From positions 1 through 56,592 of the IMG/VR virus record IMGVR_UViG_3300046777_002580: 56,592 nucleotides of DNA; one strand, 5' to 3'. Position numbers and translations under genes: made by a program. This stretch comes from a virus. This document shows, piece by piece, positions 17,401-23,152 of the stretch (positions are counted from its first letter, which is position 1; the number at the start of each line of letters is the position of its first letter). Under the pieces are notes generated by a model that was not told where the DNA came from, ran no database searches, and saw nothing but the letters and a program-made list of their open reading frames with translations.

Positions 17401-17889
17401 GGTGTTGTATCTTCAAACGCTTTGATAGAAGAGCGGCAATTTAACAGAACAAATAATTACATGAAGGGCAATGGCAGTTCTGAAATAAGAAATTATGCAG
17501 ATGGTGGAATTGTAGAAAAGATAAGAACATATTCGAGTGGCGGTGTTGTATCTCCAGAGGAAAAGCAATTCCATGCAGATGGTGGAATTGTAGAAAAGAT
17601 AAGAACATATTCGAGTGGCGGTGTTGTATCTCCAGAGGAAAAGCAATTCCACAGAATTATGAATTATTCGAGTGGCGGTGTTGTAAATGCAGGAGTAGCA
17701 CCAACAATTAATACTGAAAATACTTCTAATAGCAATGTTGTTAATATTCCTATCAACATTGAATCTAATGGTAATAATGCATCTTCTAATGGATTAGATG
17801 CAAGTCAATTAAGGTCTGCCGTACAATCTGCTGTGTTAAATGAAATTCAACGCCAGCAAAGACAAGGTGGAACAATTCCAAAACGTTAA
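5422..17889 (+). CDS. Giant tape measure protein with M23 peptidase domain
   Basis: A 4155-residue tape measure protein (lambda H role: sets tail length and is ejected with DNA), started at the ATG before ANLGELIVQLSLDSDKFEQ, a typical tape measure beginning. Order: N-terminal coiled coil; GI(R/K)SP(A/S) segments near residues 180, 1555 and 1680; two modules near 470 and 580; an almost exact 222-residue duplication near 880 and 1285 with proline-rich linkers; the conserved tape measure domain at about 1860-2010; hydrophobic helices at about 2060-2290; coiled coil; a complete M23/LytM peptidase at about 2985-3115 (H3006, D3010, H3058, HAH at 3089-3091); coiled coil; LTPGERVL near 3930; and Gly-rich C-terminal repeats. 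The peptidase would cut peptidoglycan during ejection. At roughly 0.15 nm per residue the tail would be about 600 nm. Confidence 0.93.
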   Translation: MANLGELIVQLSLDSDKFEQTLANAKKSVQSSVKEIEQNLKFKKISIKVDDSALNKLNKHLDKKKEHIDNLNKHLKQTPLTVFVNDKALTDLSYKLAGLKRQKNTIQVDLIVKESKTTKSSQKLSTGTSSKTDGKETGHQFLEGVKTGINTIDDVGKIAGKKLKKAVETELGIRSPATSGIDAGKKYVEGVEIGIQNELPRIKKAGKKIKEILAKEVSLETVASTEIVNQSSTPKTKTSKTKNTKNSAVASAFQSPNNVIQQIETLKKEQQEYFNQIQLQTISIEQYNAFIGQLHKELDSLKTFATAEQKTKITAAKSQFTKSKTKAKNISQPSQTQTLNKKTNPLSSSSAILAQQEKNLVGFQEDALKLIESSDMAGFSKLMVNYEKLASNTFASVDKLVKNIKSPEEANLISKVIENLNRKYSESKTLLLQRLQVKIAPPQQANQDKVPNSGIKTAASNVSKAIDITDDEILAIIEDLDIQLGTENYLPIFHLQDKLNINRKELEKALYRLQKANKIDLDSLSEYSAYTPEQISAGIPQIADGPLFFIQSLQKKVVGSDDKSAQPPLSEAKKVLENTISDDEVLETIRNLDKELGTENYLPIFHLRDKLKHIRREELDAALFRLQKADKLDLGTIQETNQYTAEQLDAGIPDDYIYQWFFLMQTDKPVGTDVDNPLNTDEKDFQNLELTKPKKEKKPKAKKQSANTGKSKKKNQSTSYEEIKEDISAAAAASLNLSEESSALLAEYEKQSKEIQEAGLKLLKSKNFSEFKNVFIKYKEILNININALNELQNKAKNIGAAAEELNQVVDAINKMQQSYNQTSETLKENYQKIKQESAETVKKTVQPPKLEEEKIAQPPKKKNTTTTPKKNKQAEVEPTYDQFKKDALGLYRELNLGEDLSDGGSMSIHQLKAMLPNKRYSQAQIEKYLLDMQGDDYFRLYQDSGSTPQEQEAAIKPGGFTRTHFSLESQHLGMLKKKSFEEISKTSQHSYNTFKKDIADLFTKLDTQGDHQGLVPIYELRRKLEEGKYSREEFDTFLTKMIQDDYFTGISAEMKNSSSGFKGKDFENMSSPDMIRDSLKVQGTAARTVVKASDKFDEIAPPVVTAPPVVTAPPIVTAPPVVTAPPVVAPVPKATDEAKIINKEAAKLLVDYQKQSAIALETGSKLLISKDFTAFKNVFINYKKMSEENLEALKNLKEKAKSTGATVEEISKIAKMINNAEKSYADVSNDLKSTYQKINEDNKNNAKTIAKSSSKPTPAPKPTPAPKPAPAPKPISKTEIQPTYDQFKKDALGLYRELNIGEDLNDGGSMSIHQLKTMLPDKRYSQAQIEQYLSDMQGDDYFRLYQDSGATPQEQEAAIKPGGFTRTHFSLESQHLGMLKKKSFEEISKTSQHSYNTFKKDIANLFTKLDTQGDYQGLVPIYELRRKLEEGKYNREEFDTFLTKMIQDDYFTGVSAEMKNSSSGFKGKDFENMSSPDMIRDSLKVQGTTARTVVKASDKFDEIKVSDAANLNNTGKEVVKGMKSGVADMDKVGKEAGKKFKKGVQSELGIKSPSTVAIDIGEKFIQGLIIGLKNKIPELNNFVKNVVLSFKNTFLKSNNSSENFVLPDKNLVKNLIPKITSSHVFNNFKLIGTSVSEGFLAGATNLKKGFEPVGNIFKSIITKVKSVLKISSPSKIMESIGLDFGKGFENGAMASLVYSSHKISEQYKKTINKLISNPATSAAQRQQLIAQRDAIDKQLQTFAQKYKSGGFVNEKEAMKEVGKIFADSIKAGKSQGLDVRQIIADAKQQFETAQKPLMEQLFDSFKGLFSFDSQDGSIGGIAKMVQSLAPLFLAVGGAIFVAITQFEKFVQLFQKLEPMQKRLEFTSGSKQGAIMETDYALQSAKQIGVPAESAIDAYGKIAAAAKGTKLEGKGAKELFEGINQSIASMGLGTADASLIFMAYTQMLSKGKISMEELRQQLGERFPPAMQVFAKALGVSVAEVTELSKQGALLSEEVLPKVAKVLKTDFKGSSDTGDSFAVALVKLENIATEISFKIINAFSGTLAGITNVVTGFAQLISNSFDLALKAVGSFFIGAAALMTTGLTFLLKSTPIAAWATSFVGLLTAGIAPLITSVFSVAAPHIMAGVASMFAEHNPFQIIADSFKNYMAMIVTTVNQVKQQFTGEGLLSVIIGKEVSSNPFQSLIESLTNLFKMIPSGVLEFIALTLVLGQIRSLAVQLAGPILTALSSAFTVFKAALSSVAQSATNLPQMLANVGKAAKSLATLLAEAILAIGILLLSKSDFSNPVQQSMDKMASAINGSLNSITNTIDGMNKSLQNTSNISSNVGTSIKSIADSIPSKGLQLDILFALGFKNKGYTTDDFVKNVNKALRGEISEKDLSILEKMKYKEVLQGRQAEASGDWMRTPIGGTPSANKKLTNNQKAIIQQYGLTGLVADSDYDITLGTQQILENFENLDKNLKGFKTKTKDIGLTEETKSKLLLNPAVKKSIEDANKINAEIMALSLQRAKISSSKKPEDIKKVAEIDKEIKAKTDRFKEKTKGLDDIKDQVAVMEETVKQFESSIDSIPEAVRPKYRKLVEELKAGAEEAKKIVSQNLPTNPLESIYQKTVTALNRFQSAYEKFSAAIGRTSSMRSERIYSSGANSGDINNAIMQSGIISGEQKVRGLSRILTMRKASLDTLSLIPQTLLTTDVKDQIKELRDQVQNDAGELAAGKAEIAKSKYDLKQALEQQQKQVDDYVRSVTREIDQGRLEIKKANQEIQNANFKTKINEALTGLGDTEFTRYIDGLVSIIEQLNQTALGQIDTERTSLDFKNRIKDSQIEAKDLIETLPSGKDIIGVTEDIESDMKEAFTQSSKELEALINTVRASAAKVTEQTQQTVKESGEANKNTEKLNENMIKTNESVSNMNVSLQQTVDLLEKSAGIKIDPYSNTTPTPSTPTNSSSTSSNSSNPNNIQNVFSSLSSLFGFSQNASNISQNASNIIHPVAGNSTFTSGYGMRWGRMHKGVDYAAPIGTPVVASFDGKILNIGNQPGGWGKYIQVEHLVDNKKLEILIAHLDSTLATVGQQVKSGEQIATVGNTGYSRGPHAHIEIKENGIQINPAKYITSSINRINATSSASSTPSSAGVNTGAIADSQKQREEILKQQDEANKQRAEALRKQNEASVIRNLDNFFKNTRKTIRESRDSTNSLTRSFSDILNEYSPDKLPDPLTPESIKLTDTLNKLNDTRQDIQERLNSLRQSFVKGTDGKLTDTLALFNPLRKGLEQITDVKQREKYLDRLNKDEQRLASRFKVDIATLDTTLKSIDVQKKEIEERIKLTKAMSRLRREYENRSKIRDSDNVLRQAELDVSQKNKEIGEYGVKIELQESANPGSFIEISDRDINLENNPNIFTSQELLVEHIGNSIKEITNSTTQEKERLHKEHQRLSKIYSTPELLTTLSQEQYAKYKQDTEQYNLDIAKFETDTKNNTSRKTQLNNALSAFQLITDLNKPTANLKEPRFNGLQMKANRHEFGLDLDSKDYEFQGNAYFPVTQDSFTKGLTPFNQMQFLNIRSVPELQFEERKLQIEDALAQYELNTKELESKGLLTSTDANARIENYREITRIKRMQNQSQFEIDKANENKTQVDLEYQKRDLINSVDYAYSLNEFTQKMDEIVKITAIKQEEIKTSILLSEKERTALIEKSENLKLEQIKKLEADRAKAFTDASTAITDSIKSSQISRYRSGGGNEFVANRMQRDLEIQQAAKERDKKIEEAKIEVSAGKMTQEQFNEREGQYTAEYEERVKSIRDANKDILSTMKQLVTDNLINDLSSGFTDVIMGVRTLNDVLGNLANSILSGLINMAIKMLLQSLVGEGGLLGGLFSAIGGLFGGGGKKASTAFTGGEVTSTGVVPNYAGGGIIQSINQAVLKEKSANGGIKPVLAVLTPGERVLTVEQNKRFEDAGLHRVIDYNVLLEERRFNRTSNYMKGNGNSEIGNYADGGIIEKIKTYSDGGVVSSNALIEERQFNRTNNYMKGNGSSEIRNYADGGIVEKIRTYSSGGVVSPEEKQFHADGGIVEKIRTYSSGGVVSPEEKQFHRIMNYSSGGVVNAGVAPTINTENTSNSNVVNIPINIESNGNNASSNGLDASQLRSAVQSAVLNEIQRQQRQGGTIPKR
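8056..8721 (+). repeat. Internal duplication in tape measure gene, copy 1
   Basis: This 666-bp (222-codon) segment from PTYDQFKKDALG to KFDEI is nearly identical in protein sequence to 9268-9933. It contains two wing-helix-like modules (SIHQLK..LP..RYSQAQIE and LVPIYELRRKLEEGKYSREEF) and is followed by a proline/valine/threonine linker repeating APPVVT. Confidence 0.95.
9268..9933 (+). repeat. Internal duplication in tape measure gene, copy 2
   Basis: Second 222-codon copy, the same length as copy 1. Differences are mostly synonymous or conservative. It is preceded by a KPTPAP linker and a diverged copy of the helical region that also precedes copy 1, so the original duplication unit was probably larger, about 400 residues. 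Confidence 0.95.
17497..17652 (+). repeat. Exact 78-bp tandem duplication
   Basis: Two adjacent 78-bp copies (17497-17574 and 17575-17652) each encode 26 residues, ADGGIVEKIRTYSSGGVV plus SPEEKQFH. Diverged copies (ADGGIIEKIKTYSDGGVV) lie upstream from 17360, so the C-terminus of the tape measure protein has grown by repeat expansion. Confidence 0.95.
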
Positions 17890-17917
17890 TAAAATGTCAA
17901 TTATTTAAATAGAGTTA

Positions 17918-18592
17918 ATGATTTTTATGCAAAAGTATTTGGCTGAAACACAACAACAGCAATCAACCAATACGTATTACAAGATAGTCGTCGATATAAC
18001 GACAGAGCTAATAATAAGTGCTGCTCCGGTAATAATTTCTGCTATGGCTGCCTGGTTGTTTTTGCATTTTAAAAGCCAAATCAAGTTGTTAATTAATAAA
18101 TTTGAAGACCTATCTCATCAGGCTTCTAACACTCCTGAATTTACACCACAAGAAGAAGAATCTATTAGAGAATTATTAAGAGACTTGACTAAACTAGGCT
18201 TTAATCGTACTACATTGTTTTTGTTAGAGCAGGTTAGGAGAAAAAATGATCGTATTTACGCCACTTCTTTTTGTGCCTGGTTTGAGCATTGTGCAGTAAA
18301 CAGACTTCAATCTAAAGAGACTAAACATATTTACTCAATTGTTAGCACAGAGATAAATTACATGGTTGAAGGTAAGCAAAAATATGTTTATTATGATGAT
18401 TACCAAAAAGGTAAAATATACAAGAATTGGATGAAAAAACGATTTACTAAATCATATTTTTTGTATTTAATTAATGAAAAATATACGGGCTTTCTCTTAT
18501 TAGAAAAAACCCGTTGCTATATTGGCTGTCCTGTTAATTTGCAAAAAGTGTTGGCAATCTCAGAGGAAATTGCTACGTTAGTTAACAGCTAA
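17918..18592 (+). CDS. Single-pass membrane protein, unknown
   Basis: A 224-residue protein with a hydrophobic segment at about residues 31-51 (LIISAAPVIISAMAAWLFLHF), then a cytosolic coiled stretch and a C-terminal alpha/beta domain (TTLFLLEQVRRKNDRIYATSFCAWFEH, YFLYLINEKYTGFLLLEKTR) whose strand pattern resembles a GAF-like ligand-binding fold, although I cannot name it firmly. It starts 28 bases after the tape measure stop on the same strand, so it is probably co-transcribed. The stop overlaps that of the convergent dCTP deaminase gene. A role in the membrane during DNA entry or lysis is possible but not shown. Confidence 0.7.
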   Translation: MIFMQKYLAETQQQQSTNTYYKIVVDITTELIISAAPVIISAMAAWLFLHFKSQIKLLINKFEDLSHQASNTPEFTPQEEESIRELLRDLTKLGFNRTTLFLLEQVRRKNDRIYATSFCAWFEHCAVNRLQSKETKHIYSIVSTEINYMVEGKQKYVYYDDYQKGKIYKNWMKKRFTKSYFLYLINEKYTGFLLLEKTRCYIGCPVNLQKVLAISEEIATLVNS

Positions 18593-19170
18593 ACTTTAGC
18601 ATATACAATCGCGTCTGGTTGTTCTTGATATTTGCCTTGTCTATCAGAATAAGTAGTTAGACAATTATCGCCTTCTAAAAACAACAATTGAGCAATTCCT
18701 TCGTTAGCATAAACACGACAGTCTGTATCTGCTAAATTAGCAATTTCCAGGGTTAAATATCCTTTCCATCCTGGCTCTAATGGAGTGATATTTACCATAA
18801 TACCTACTCTAGCGTAAGTGCTTTTTCCGACACAAATGCCCATTACATTTGGAGGCATATTAAATTTTTCGACTGTCTTACCAAGTGCATAAGAATGGGG
18901 TGGTAAAACAAAAAAGGATCCATATTCGTCATACTGTAGCGAAAGATTTTCTACAACATGATTATGAAACTGTTTAGGATTAACAATAGACCCTACCACG
19001 TGCTTAAACAAGCAAAGCTCTTCTCCTGATAGGCTAATATCATAACCGTAAGAAGATAATCCATAGCTAATAGACTGTCTTTCATCAACATGACGGACTA
19101 ACGTTTTTTCAAAAGGGACAATCATCCCTTCCTTTGACTTTTCAATAATCCACTTATCGTTTCTAAGCAT
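18589..19170 (-). CDS. dcd: dCTP deaminase
   Basis: A 193-residue protein with the family hallmarks: an N-terminal SYGLSSYGYDISLS strand, GKSTYARVGIMVNITPLEPGWKGYLTLEI with the catalytic glutamate E142 and neighbouring S117 and R121, and the closing loop DRQGKYQEQ. The enzyme converts dCTP to dUTP, feeding thymidylate synthesis, and belongs to the dUTPase fold family; a bifunctional dCTP deaminase/dUTPase cannot be excluded. The full N-terminus (MLRNDKWIIEKSKEGMIVPF) matches the family, so the first ATG is kept even though it overlaps the upstream gene by 8 bases. It ends the leftward FtsK-containing cassette. Confidence 0.93.
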   Translation of the reverse strand: MLRNDKWIIEKSKEGMIVPFEKTLVRHVDERQSISYGLSSYGYDISLSGEELCLFKHVVGSIVNPKQFHNHVVENLSLQYDEYGSFFVLPPHSYALGKTVEKFNMPPNVMGICVGKSTYARVGIMVNITPLEPGWKGYLTLEIANLADTDCRVYANEGIAQLLFLEGDNCLTTYSDRQGKYQEQPDAIVYAKV

Positions 19171-20014
19171 AGTTTATCCACACTGGGCGAACCCAAATAG
19201 TTTTACGTTCTTTGTTTTGCTTGCCACAGGGCTGCAATCTCCAATGTCCACTGCGTACATGTGGAGATTTAGGTACTCCAGAATGATTGCCAGAGTTTTC
19301 ATAAATACGTTTTATTTTCTTTACTCCCAACCATCGTGGCAATCTATACAAAGATTCATGATTAATTTTAGCAAATCCTTTGCTTTCGTGTGCCTCACAA
19401 AATGCCATTTCTTCTGATAACTCAGGGTAAATCTGCAATAACATTAATGATTGTAAAATTAAGTTTTGCAGTTTAAAGAATTTCCTTTCAATCTCTTCTT
19501 TGTCTTGAATTCCTACGTTCTCAACAATATTGTCTCTTAGGTATCCTCCATCATGTCTAATCTTCCTGGCTCCAATAGAGAATTGCCTGTATGAATCCAT
19601 TGCAGTCCAGTAAATTGCTGATTTGTATGTTTTATCATTTATTTCTTTATGTTGAATAATTACATATTTTACAGTAGCATGAACTTCGTTAGTTGGTGAC
19701 TCAACCATGCCATCAGGTAAAAAAACAGTAATCATTGGAATTGCAACTTTTAAATCAGATAAAACTCCGCTTTTATCACAAACGTCAGTTAATGATATCT
19801 CCTCTAAAAGCTGTTTTCTAATGCAGTAAACTGGAGTAGACTGAATTTTCTCCATAGATAAATTATTAACTATTGGGTTTATCTCATTTGAGAATTTACC
19901 ATAGTTTGTTTTTTTAGATTTATCACAAAAAAAGTTCATTTCATCAATAAAATCTTCCCATTTAGAGTATTCTTTGGGCAGCTTATATGGTTTTACTTTC
20001 AACACTTGATACAT
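19163..20014 (-). CDS. Unknown protein with AcrVA2/AcaB-like C-terminus
   Basis: A 283-residue soluble protein, AAGG upstream of the ATG. The N-terminal 240 residues are not recognised; there is a beta-rich centre (AIPMITVFLPDGMVE, VKYVIIQHKE) and helical parts. The C-terminal 34 residues contain PHVRSGHWRLQPCG...TIWVRPVWIN, resembling the end of AcrVA2, a Cas12a-directed anti-CRISPR, and related mobile-element proteins (PHxRxGHW, basic loop, then W-hydrophobic strand). That similarity is from memory and covers only the C-terminal domain. Thymidylate synthase ThyX was considered because dcd is adjacent, but its signature is absent. A long inverted repeat lies 37 bases upstream. Confidence 0.55.
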   Translation of the reverse strand: MYQVLKVKPYKLPKEYSKWEDFIDEMNFFCDKSKKTNYGKFSNEINPIVNNLSMEKIQSTPVYCIRKQLLEEISLTDVCDKSGVLSDLKVAIPMITVFLPDGMVESPTNEVHATVKYVIIQHKEINDKTYKSAIYWTAMDSYRQFSIGARKIRHDGGYLRDNIVENVGIQDKEEIERKFFKLQNLILQSLMLLQIYPELSEEMAFCEAHESKGFAKINHESLYRLPRWLGVKKIKRIYENSGNHSGVPKSPHVRSGHWRLQPCGKQNKERKTIWVRPVWINYA

Positions 20015-20050
20015 TGTTTTTACCTTATACGTAATTGATATTTACGGGAC

Positions 20051-20093
20051 TTTCCAAGATAATTCTGGAATTAAGACCGAATTACCTTGGAAA
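20051..20093 (-). promoter_or_regulatory. Inverted repeat/operator before 19163 gene
   Basis: Fifteen-base arms (20051-20065 and 20079-20093, TTTCCAAG...GGAAA outer part, TAATTC/GAATTA inner part) with a single mismatch flank a 13-base loop. There is no T-run, so an operator or mRNA structure is more likely than a terminator. The inner part resembles the centre of the inverted repeat at 24082. Confidence 0.5.
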
Positions 20094-20120
20094 TACGGCA
20101 GAAATAGCTTTATCACTGGA

Positions 20121-21926
20121 TTAATTAAATCCCCAACAATTTTCATTAGAAAATCCTTGTTGTTTTAAAGCAGTAATCATGGCTTCATAAGTATTAGAAC
20201 AATCTTGATATCTGGAATGATGTTTACCTCCTGAACTGCGATTCCATAGAATAGAAATTGCATTTTCTTTGCCTATTTTTTGGTTTAATAAATATCTGAG
20301 TGCTACTAGCTTCTCTTCTGTCGTTAACCCCCAAATTTCATTAAATAACGGCTCTGTAGCATCAACTGACTCAGACTTTAGTTCTGCTATTTTTAGCTTC
20401 ACCAATGATAGTATTTTGGAACTTGGTTGCATAAAACCTTGATTTGACGGCATCTCAGCTAAAGGACTAATAGCTTCACCTGTATCTTCCTCACTAGCTT
20501 CTCTTGAATATGGGTGAAGCCCCTCGTTGCTCCATGGTGAAGCCTCATTTGTTAATACTTTGGTATCAACATTTGCTAATAATAAATTGCAATCATTAAC
20601 ATACAATCCTTGCAGTCTTTGAACGCTTCCTCCATTAGTAAAAATCAAGTCTCCTTTGCCTAGTAATTTACTAGAATCAAAACCTCCAATCTCTGCTCCA
20701 AGAATAATTTTACTGTCCTGAGATTGAATAGTCTTGAACGCCATTCTCGCAGTGATGTTGCTGCGTATCAATGGTGTAACTACATTTGCATCAGGGCGTT
20801 GTGTAGCTAAGATTAAGTGTAATCCAGCACTTCTACCTCTCTGTGCAATCTCTGCTAGTGCTGCGTTGAATTCGTTTTTAGATTCTCCGCAAACAAAAGC
20901 ACTAAATTCATCAAAAAAGATAACTATTCTTGGTAATTTTGAATGGTATCTATTGTATTCAGCCAAATCTTTATACCGACTTCTCCTGAATAGTTCATAT
21001 CTTTCTTGCATGGTATTACACAACACTTTTAATGTTTGAATAGCCATCTCAGTTCTATCAATCAATGTTACTTGTTGATAGTCTTGAAACTTGGTAAATT
21101 CAACTAACTTAGGGTCTACTAAATATAGTTGAACTTCACTTGAATTAAACCTAGTAAGTAAGCTACAAATGGCTGCTATCATCCACTCGCTTTTTCCTCC
21201 TCCAGTACTTCCAGCTACTAGCAAATGTGCTGAAACCGGAGATGATAAATCAACTTCAACTAAGTTGTTGTCAATATTAACTCCAATTGGAACAGTGAAT
21301 GAATTGCTATTTAAATATCCAGAATAGTCAGAATATTCGCAGAACTTACGCTCTTGACTTGATTTTGGAATATCAATAGCAATATGTCCTTTCTGAGGCG
21401 TTATCAATGGAGTATTCTCATATCCTTGGCTAACCTGCAATGTGTCACCTAATCCAGCTACTTTACTAAATGGCACTTTACTACTAGGTGTTATTTTAAC
21501 TCTAGTGAAGCTGGGTGAGTCAACTTCCTCTAAAACATTGGCTTCAACACCGAGATTGAAAAGTGCTTGCTCTAGTGGATGAGATTTTTGTTCTGGCAAT
21601 GCCAATGGTTCAACTGGAATTAACGTCGCTTCTAATTCCTCATATTTTCTACCAGAAGCATTATAATAAGCAGTTCTATAATGCTCTTTTTCCATAGTCA
21701 GTCTATCAGCTTCATCAATTTGGCTTTGTGTTTTACTCAACAAAGCTATAGAATATAAAACTGCTATTGCAGAAGACCCAAGCCGGATTTCTTTTAGTTG
21801 CCTCCAACTAGTTGCAGCTGGAGCAACAGTTAAAAAGCCAACTAATATTAGCTGATACAAAATGCTTGGGCTTAACACAAATTGCTTGTGTTGTTGTGGT
21901 TTTTTCCTAAAAAGTGTTAATGCCAT
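20121..21926 (-). CDS. FtsK/SpoIIIE-family DNA translocase
   Basis: A 601-residue protein with two N-terminal hydrophobic segments (about residues 19-37 and 50-64) and an FtsK motor domain: Walker A AGSTGGGKS at 238-246, Walker B IVIFFDE at 334-340, and the family motif LATQRPDANVV at 373-383, followed by RMAFKTIQSQDSKIILG. The family pumps double-stranded DNA through membranes or onto partner complexes. No gamma DNA-orienting domain is seen; the last 130 residues are specific. It forms an operon with small membrane proteins, so it may build a membrane-anchored DNA transfer or segregation complex. Such genes are usual on plasmids and conjugative elements and rare in phage tail regions. Confidence 0.9.
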   Translation of the reverse strand: MALTLFRKKPQQHKQFVLSPSILYQLILVGFLTVAPAATSWRQLKEIRLGSSAIAVLYSIALLSKTQSQIDEADRLTMEKEHYRTAYYNASGRKYEELEATLIPVEPLALPEQKSHPLEQALFNLGVEANVLEEVDSPSFTRVKITPSSKVPFSKVAGLGDTLQVSQGYENTPLITPQKGHIAIDIPKSSQERKFCEYSDYSGYLNSNSFTVPIGVNIDNNLVEVDLSSPVSAHLLVAGSTGGGKSEWMIAAICSLLTRFNSSEVQLYLVDPKLVEFTKFQDYQQVTLIDRTEMAIQTLKVLCNTMQERYELFRRSRYKDLAEYNRYHSKLPRIVIFFDEFSAFVCGESKNEFNAALAEIAQRGRSAGLHLILATQRPDANVVTPLIRSNITARMAFKTIQSQDSKIILGAEIGGFDSSKLLGKGDLIFTNGGSVQRLQGLYVNDCNLLLANVDTKVLTNEASPWSNEGLHPYSREASEEDTGEAISPLAEMPSNQGFMQPSSKILSLVKLKIAELKSESVDATEPLFNEIWGLTTEEKLVALRYLLNQKIGKENAISILWNRSSGGKHHSRYQDCSNTYEAMITALKQQGFSNENCWGFN

Positions 21927-21927
21927 A

Positions 21928-22179
21928 TTAGTTTAAGTGAGATACTACTAGTCCTAATGCGTAAAACAATCCAACTAGCATTAGCATTTTCCTAATTGCG
22001 GGAAATAAAGCACCCCAAATTAAAGCAAAGCTAATCAATGTCATTACCACCGGACTTGTTGGTGGATAATACCTAGATAAATATCCAGTAAAAGCACCAA
22101 TAGCTACAATTACTAGTGCTTGGTTCGCAATAAACATCCAATGAGCATGATGCTGTAAATCGCTTTTTTCGTCGTTCAT
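21928..22179 (-). CDS. Small membrane protein (83 aa)
   Basis: GAGG lies just upstream of the ATG. After a charged 14-residue N-terminus there are three hydrophobic stretches (FIANQALVIVAIGAFTGYL, VVMTLISFALIWGALF, LMLVGLFYALGLVVSHL), consistent with two or three membrane helices. The stop lies one base before the FtsK start, so the two are probably co-translated. It may be a partner subunit of the FtsK complex; a holin is an alternative, though the setting speaks against it. Confidence 0.7.
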   Translation of the reverse strand: MNDEKSDLQHHAHWMFIANQALVIVAIGAFTGYLSRYYPPTSPVVMTLISFALIWGALFPAIRKMLMLVGLFYALGLVVSHLN

Positions 22180-22188
22180 AATTCCTCG

Positions 22189-22581
22189 TTACAATATTTC
22201 TTTAACAATTGCTGATGCACTTCTTTCAATGAGATACTTTGGATGGAGTTTCTTTTTAGCCGTTAATTTTCTGTATTCTCTCCTTGGCATTTTCATTGTT
22301 TCAAATTTGTTTGCCATGTACTTTGAAGTATTAATTAACTTCATTTCTAGTTGCTGGTTTGCATCAGCCACAGCTTTTACCGCATCTACTTTCTCTCCAA
22401 CAAGTTTGAGATATTGGATCGCTCTAGCTGCATTAGCCTGAGATTCAGAAACATCTTTTCTCATGGCTTCTAATTCTCTTTCAGAAACCTCATAGATATA
22501 TGGAAATATAGACTTATTCCCATATATGAAGTCTTCCATTTTGTCATTAGCAGCAGATAAAAAAACTGAAAAAAAGTTCAT
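22189..22581 (-). CDS. Hypothetical protein, helical (130 aa)
   Basis: The start is taken as the ATG at 22581, which overlaps the upstream stop as ATGA, in preference to a GTG three codons earlier. The protein is mostly helical, with a coiled-coil-like centre (SERELEAMRKDVSESQANAARAIQYLKLVGEKVDAVKAVADANQQLEMKL) and a basic C-terminus (KMPRREYRKLTAKKKLHPKYLIE). No domain is recognised. It belongs to the five-gene leftward set that ends in FtsK and may be a scaffold or DNA-binding part of the same machinery. Confidence 0.7.
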   Translation of the reverse strand: MNFFSVFLSAANDKMEDFIYGNKSIFPYIYEVSERELEAMRKDVSESQANAARAIQYLKLVGEKVDAVKAVADANQQLEMKLINTSKYMANKFETMKMPRREYRKLTAKKKLHPKYLIERSASAIVKEIL

Positions 22582-22814
22582 TTTTGACACTGAGTATTGT
22601 AAGATGATATAACTGCATCTGCAATTTTTACAGCCACAATTGGAGCTGTTAATGATGCTGATATAATTGCAGCAGATGTAGCCAGTACAGCTACGTTTTG
22701 TGCAAATTGACTAGTTTCAGGCTCTTTATACGTAATCCTTGTCCTTGTTTTTAAGCCATCAATTTCATAGCTTTCTTCTACTTCTTTTCGTTGAATCTTA
22801 CCGTACTCACTCAT
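22578..22814 (-). CDS. Small membrane protein (78 aa)
   Basis: A 78-residue protein with a charged N-terminal 35 residues (KIQRKEVEESYEIDGLKTRTRITYKEPE) and a C-terminal hydrophobic region of about 30 residues (NVAVLATSAAIISASLTAPIVAVKIADAVI). It is coupled to both neighbours (TAATG at the start, ATGA at the end). It is likely to be a membrane component of the FtsK cassette; no family is recognised. Confidence 0.7.
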   Translation of the reverse strand: MSEYGKIQRKEVEESYEIDGLKTRTRITYKEPETSQFAQNVAVLATSAAIISASLTAPIVAVKIADAVISSYNTQCQK

Positions 22815-23152
22815 TATCTTGCTCCTTTAATTTGTTTAATTTGTAAGTAAACACCAGCTGCAATTCCTGCAACTCCAATGGCTGTCAAAGCAACAGGATT
22901 AACAATTGCTGTAGCTACAGCAATATAGCTGGCTGCTCCTAAAAATCCACTGCTTAATACGGTACTTAACGCTGCATCTAACATGGCTTTAATGACCTCC
23001 TTTCTTTTCTGAATAATGTAATTAAACATTTGCAATTGTCCTAGCTCAACTGCAAGGTGCAGCTGCTCTAAATAAACCAACTCGACATACTGCTGTAAAC
23101 AAACTAAGTCAATATTTCTTAACTCAATTTGGTGTTGGTAATTGTGTTGCAT
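22814..23152 (-). CDS. Membrane-associated protein (112 aa)
   Basis: The N-terminal 50 residues are helical and glutamine-rich (YQHQIELRNIDLVCLQQYVELVYLEQLHLAVELGQLQMF); then two hydrophobic glycine/alanine-rich segments follow (AALSTVLSSGFLGAASYIAVATAIV and LTAIGVAGIAAGVYL). The start overlaps the end of the upstream gene by 34 bases, which argues for tight coupling. The layout, with a helical domain followed by a membrane hairpin, repeats that of its smaller neighbour. No function is recognised. Confidence 0.65.
   Translation of the reverse strand: MQHNYQHQIELRNIDLVCLQQYVELVYLEQLHLAVELGQLQMFNYIIQKRKEVIKAMLDAALSTVLSSGFLGAASYIAVATAIVNPVALTAIGVAGIAAGVYLQIKQIKGAR

Noticed and set aside
19163-20014. 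Flavin-dependent thymidylate synthase next to dcd
   Set aside because: The ThyX signature (RHR...S motif) is absent and the C-terminus has a different conserved motif.
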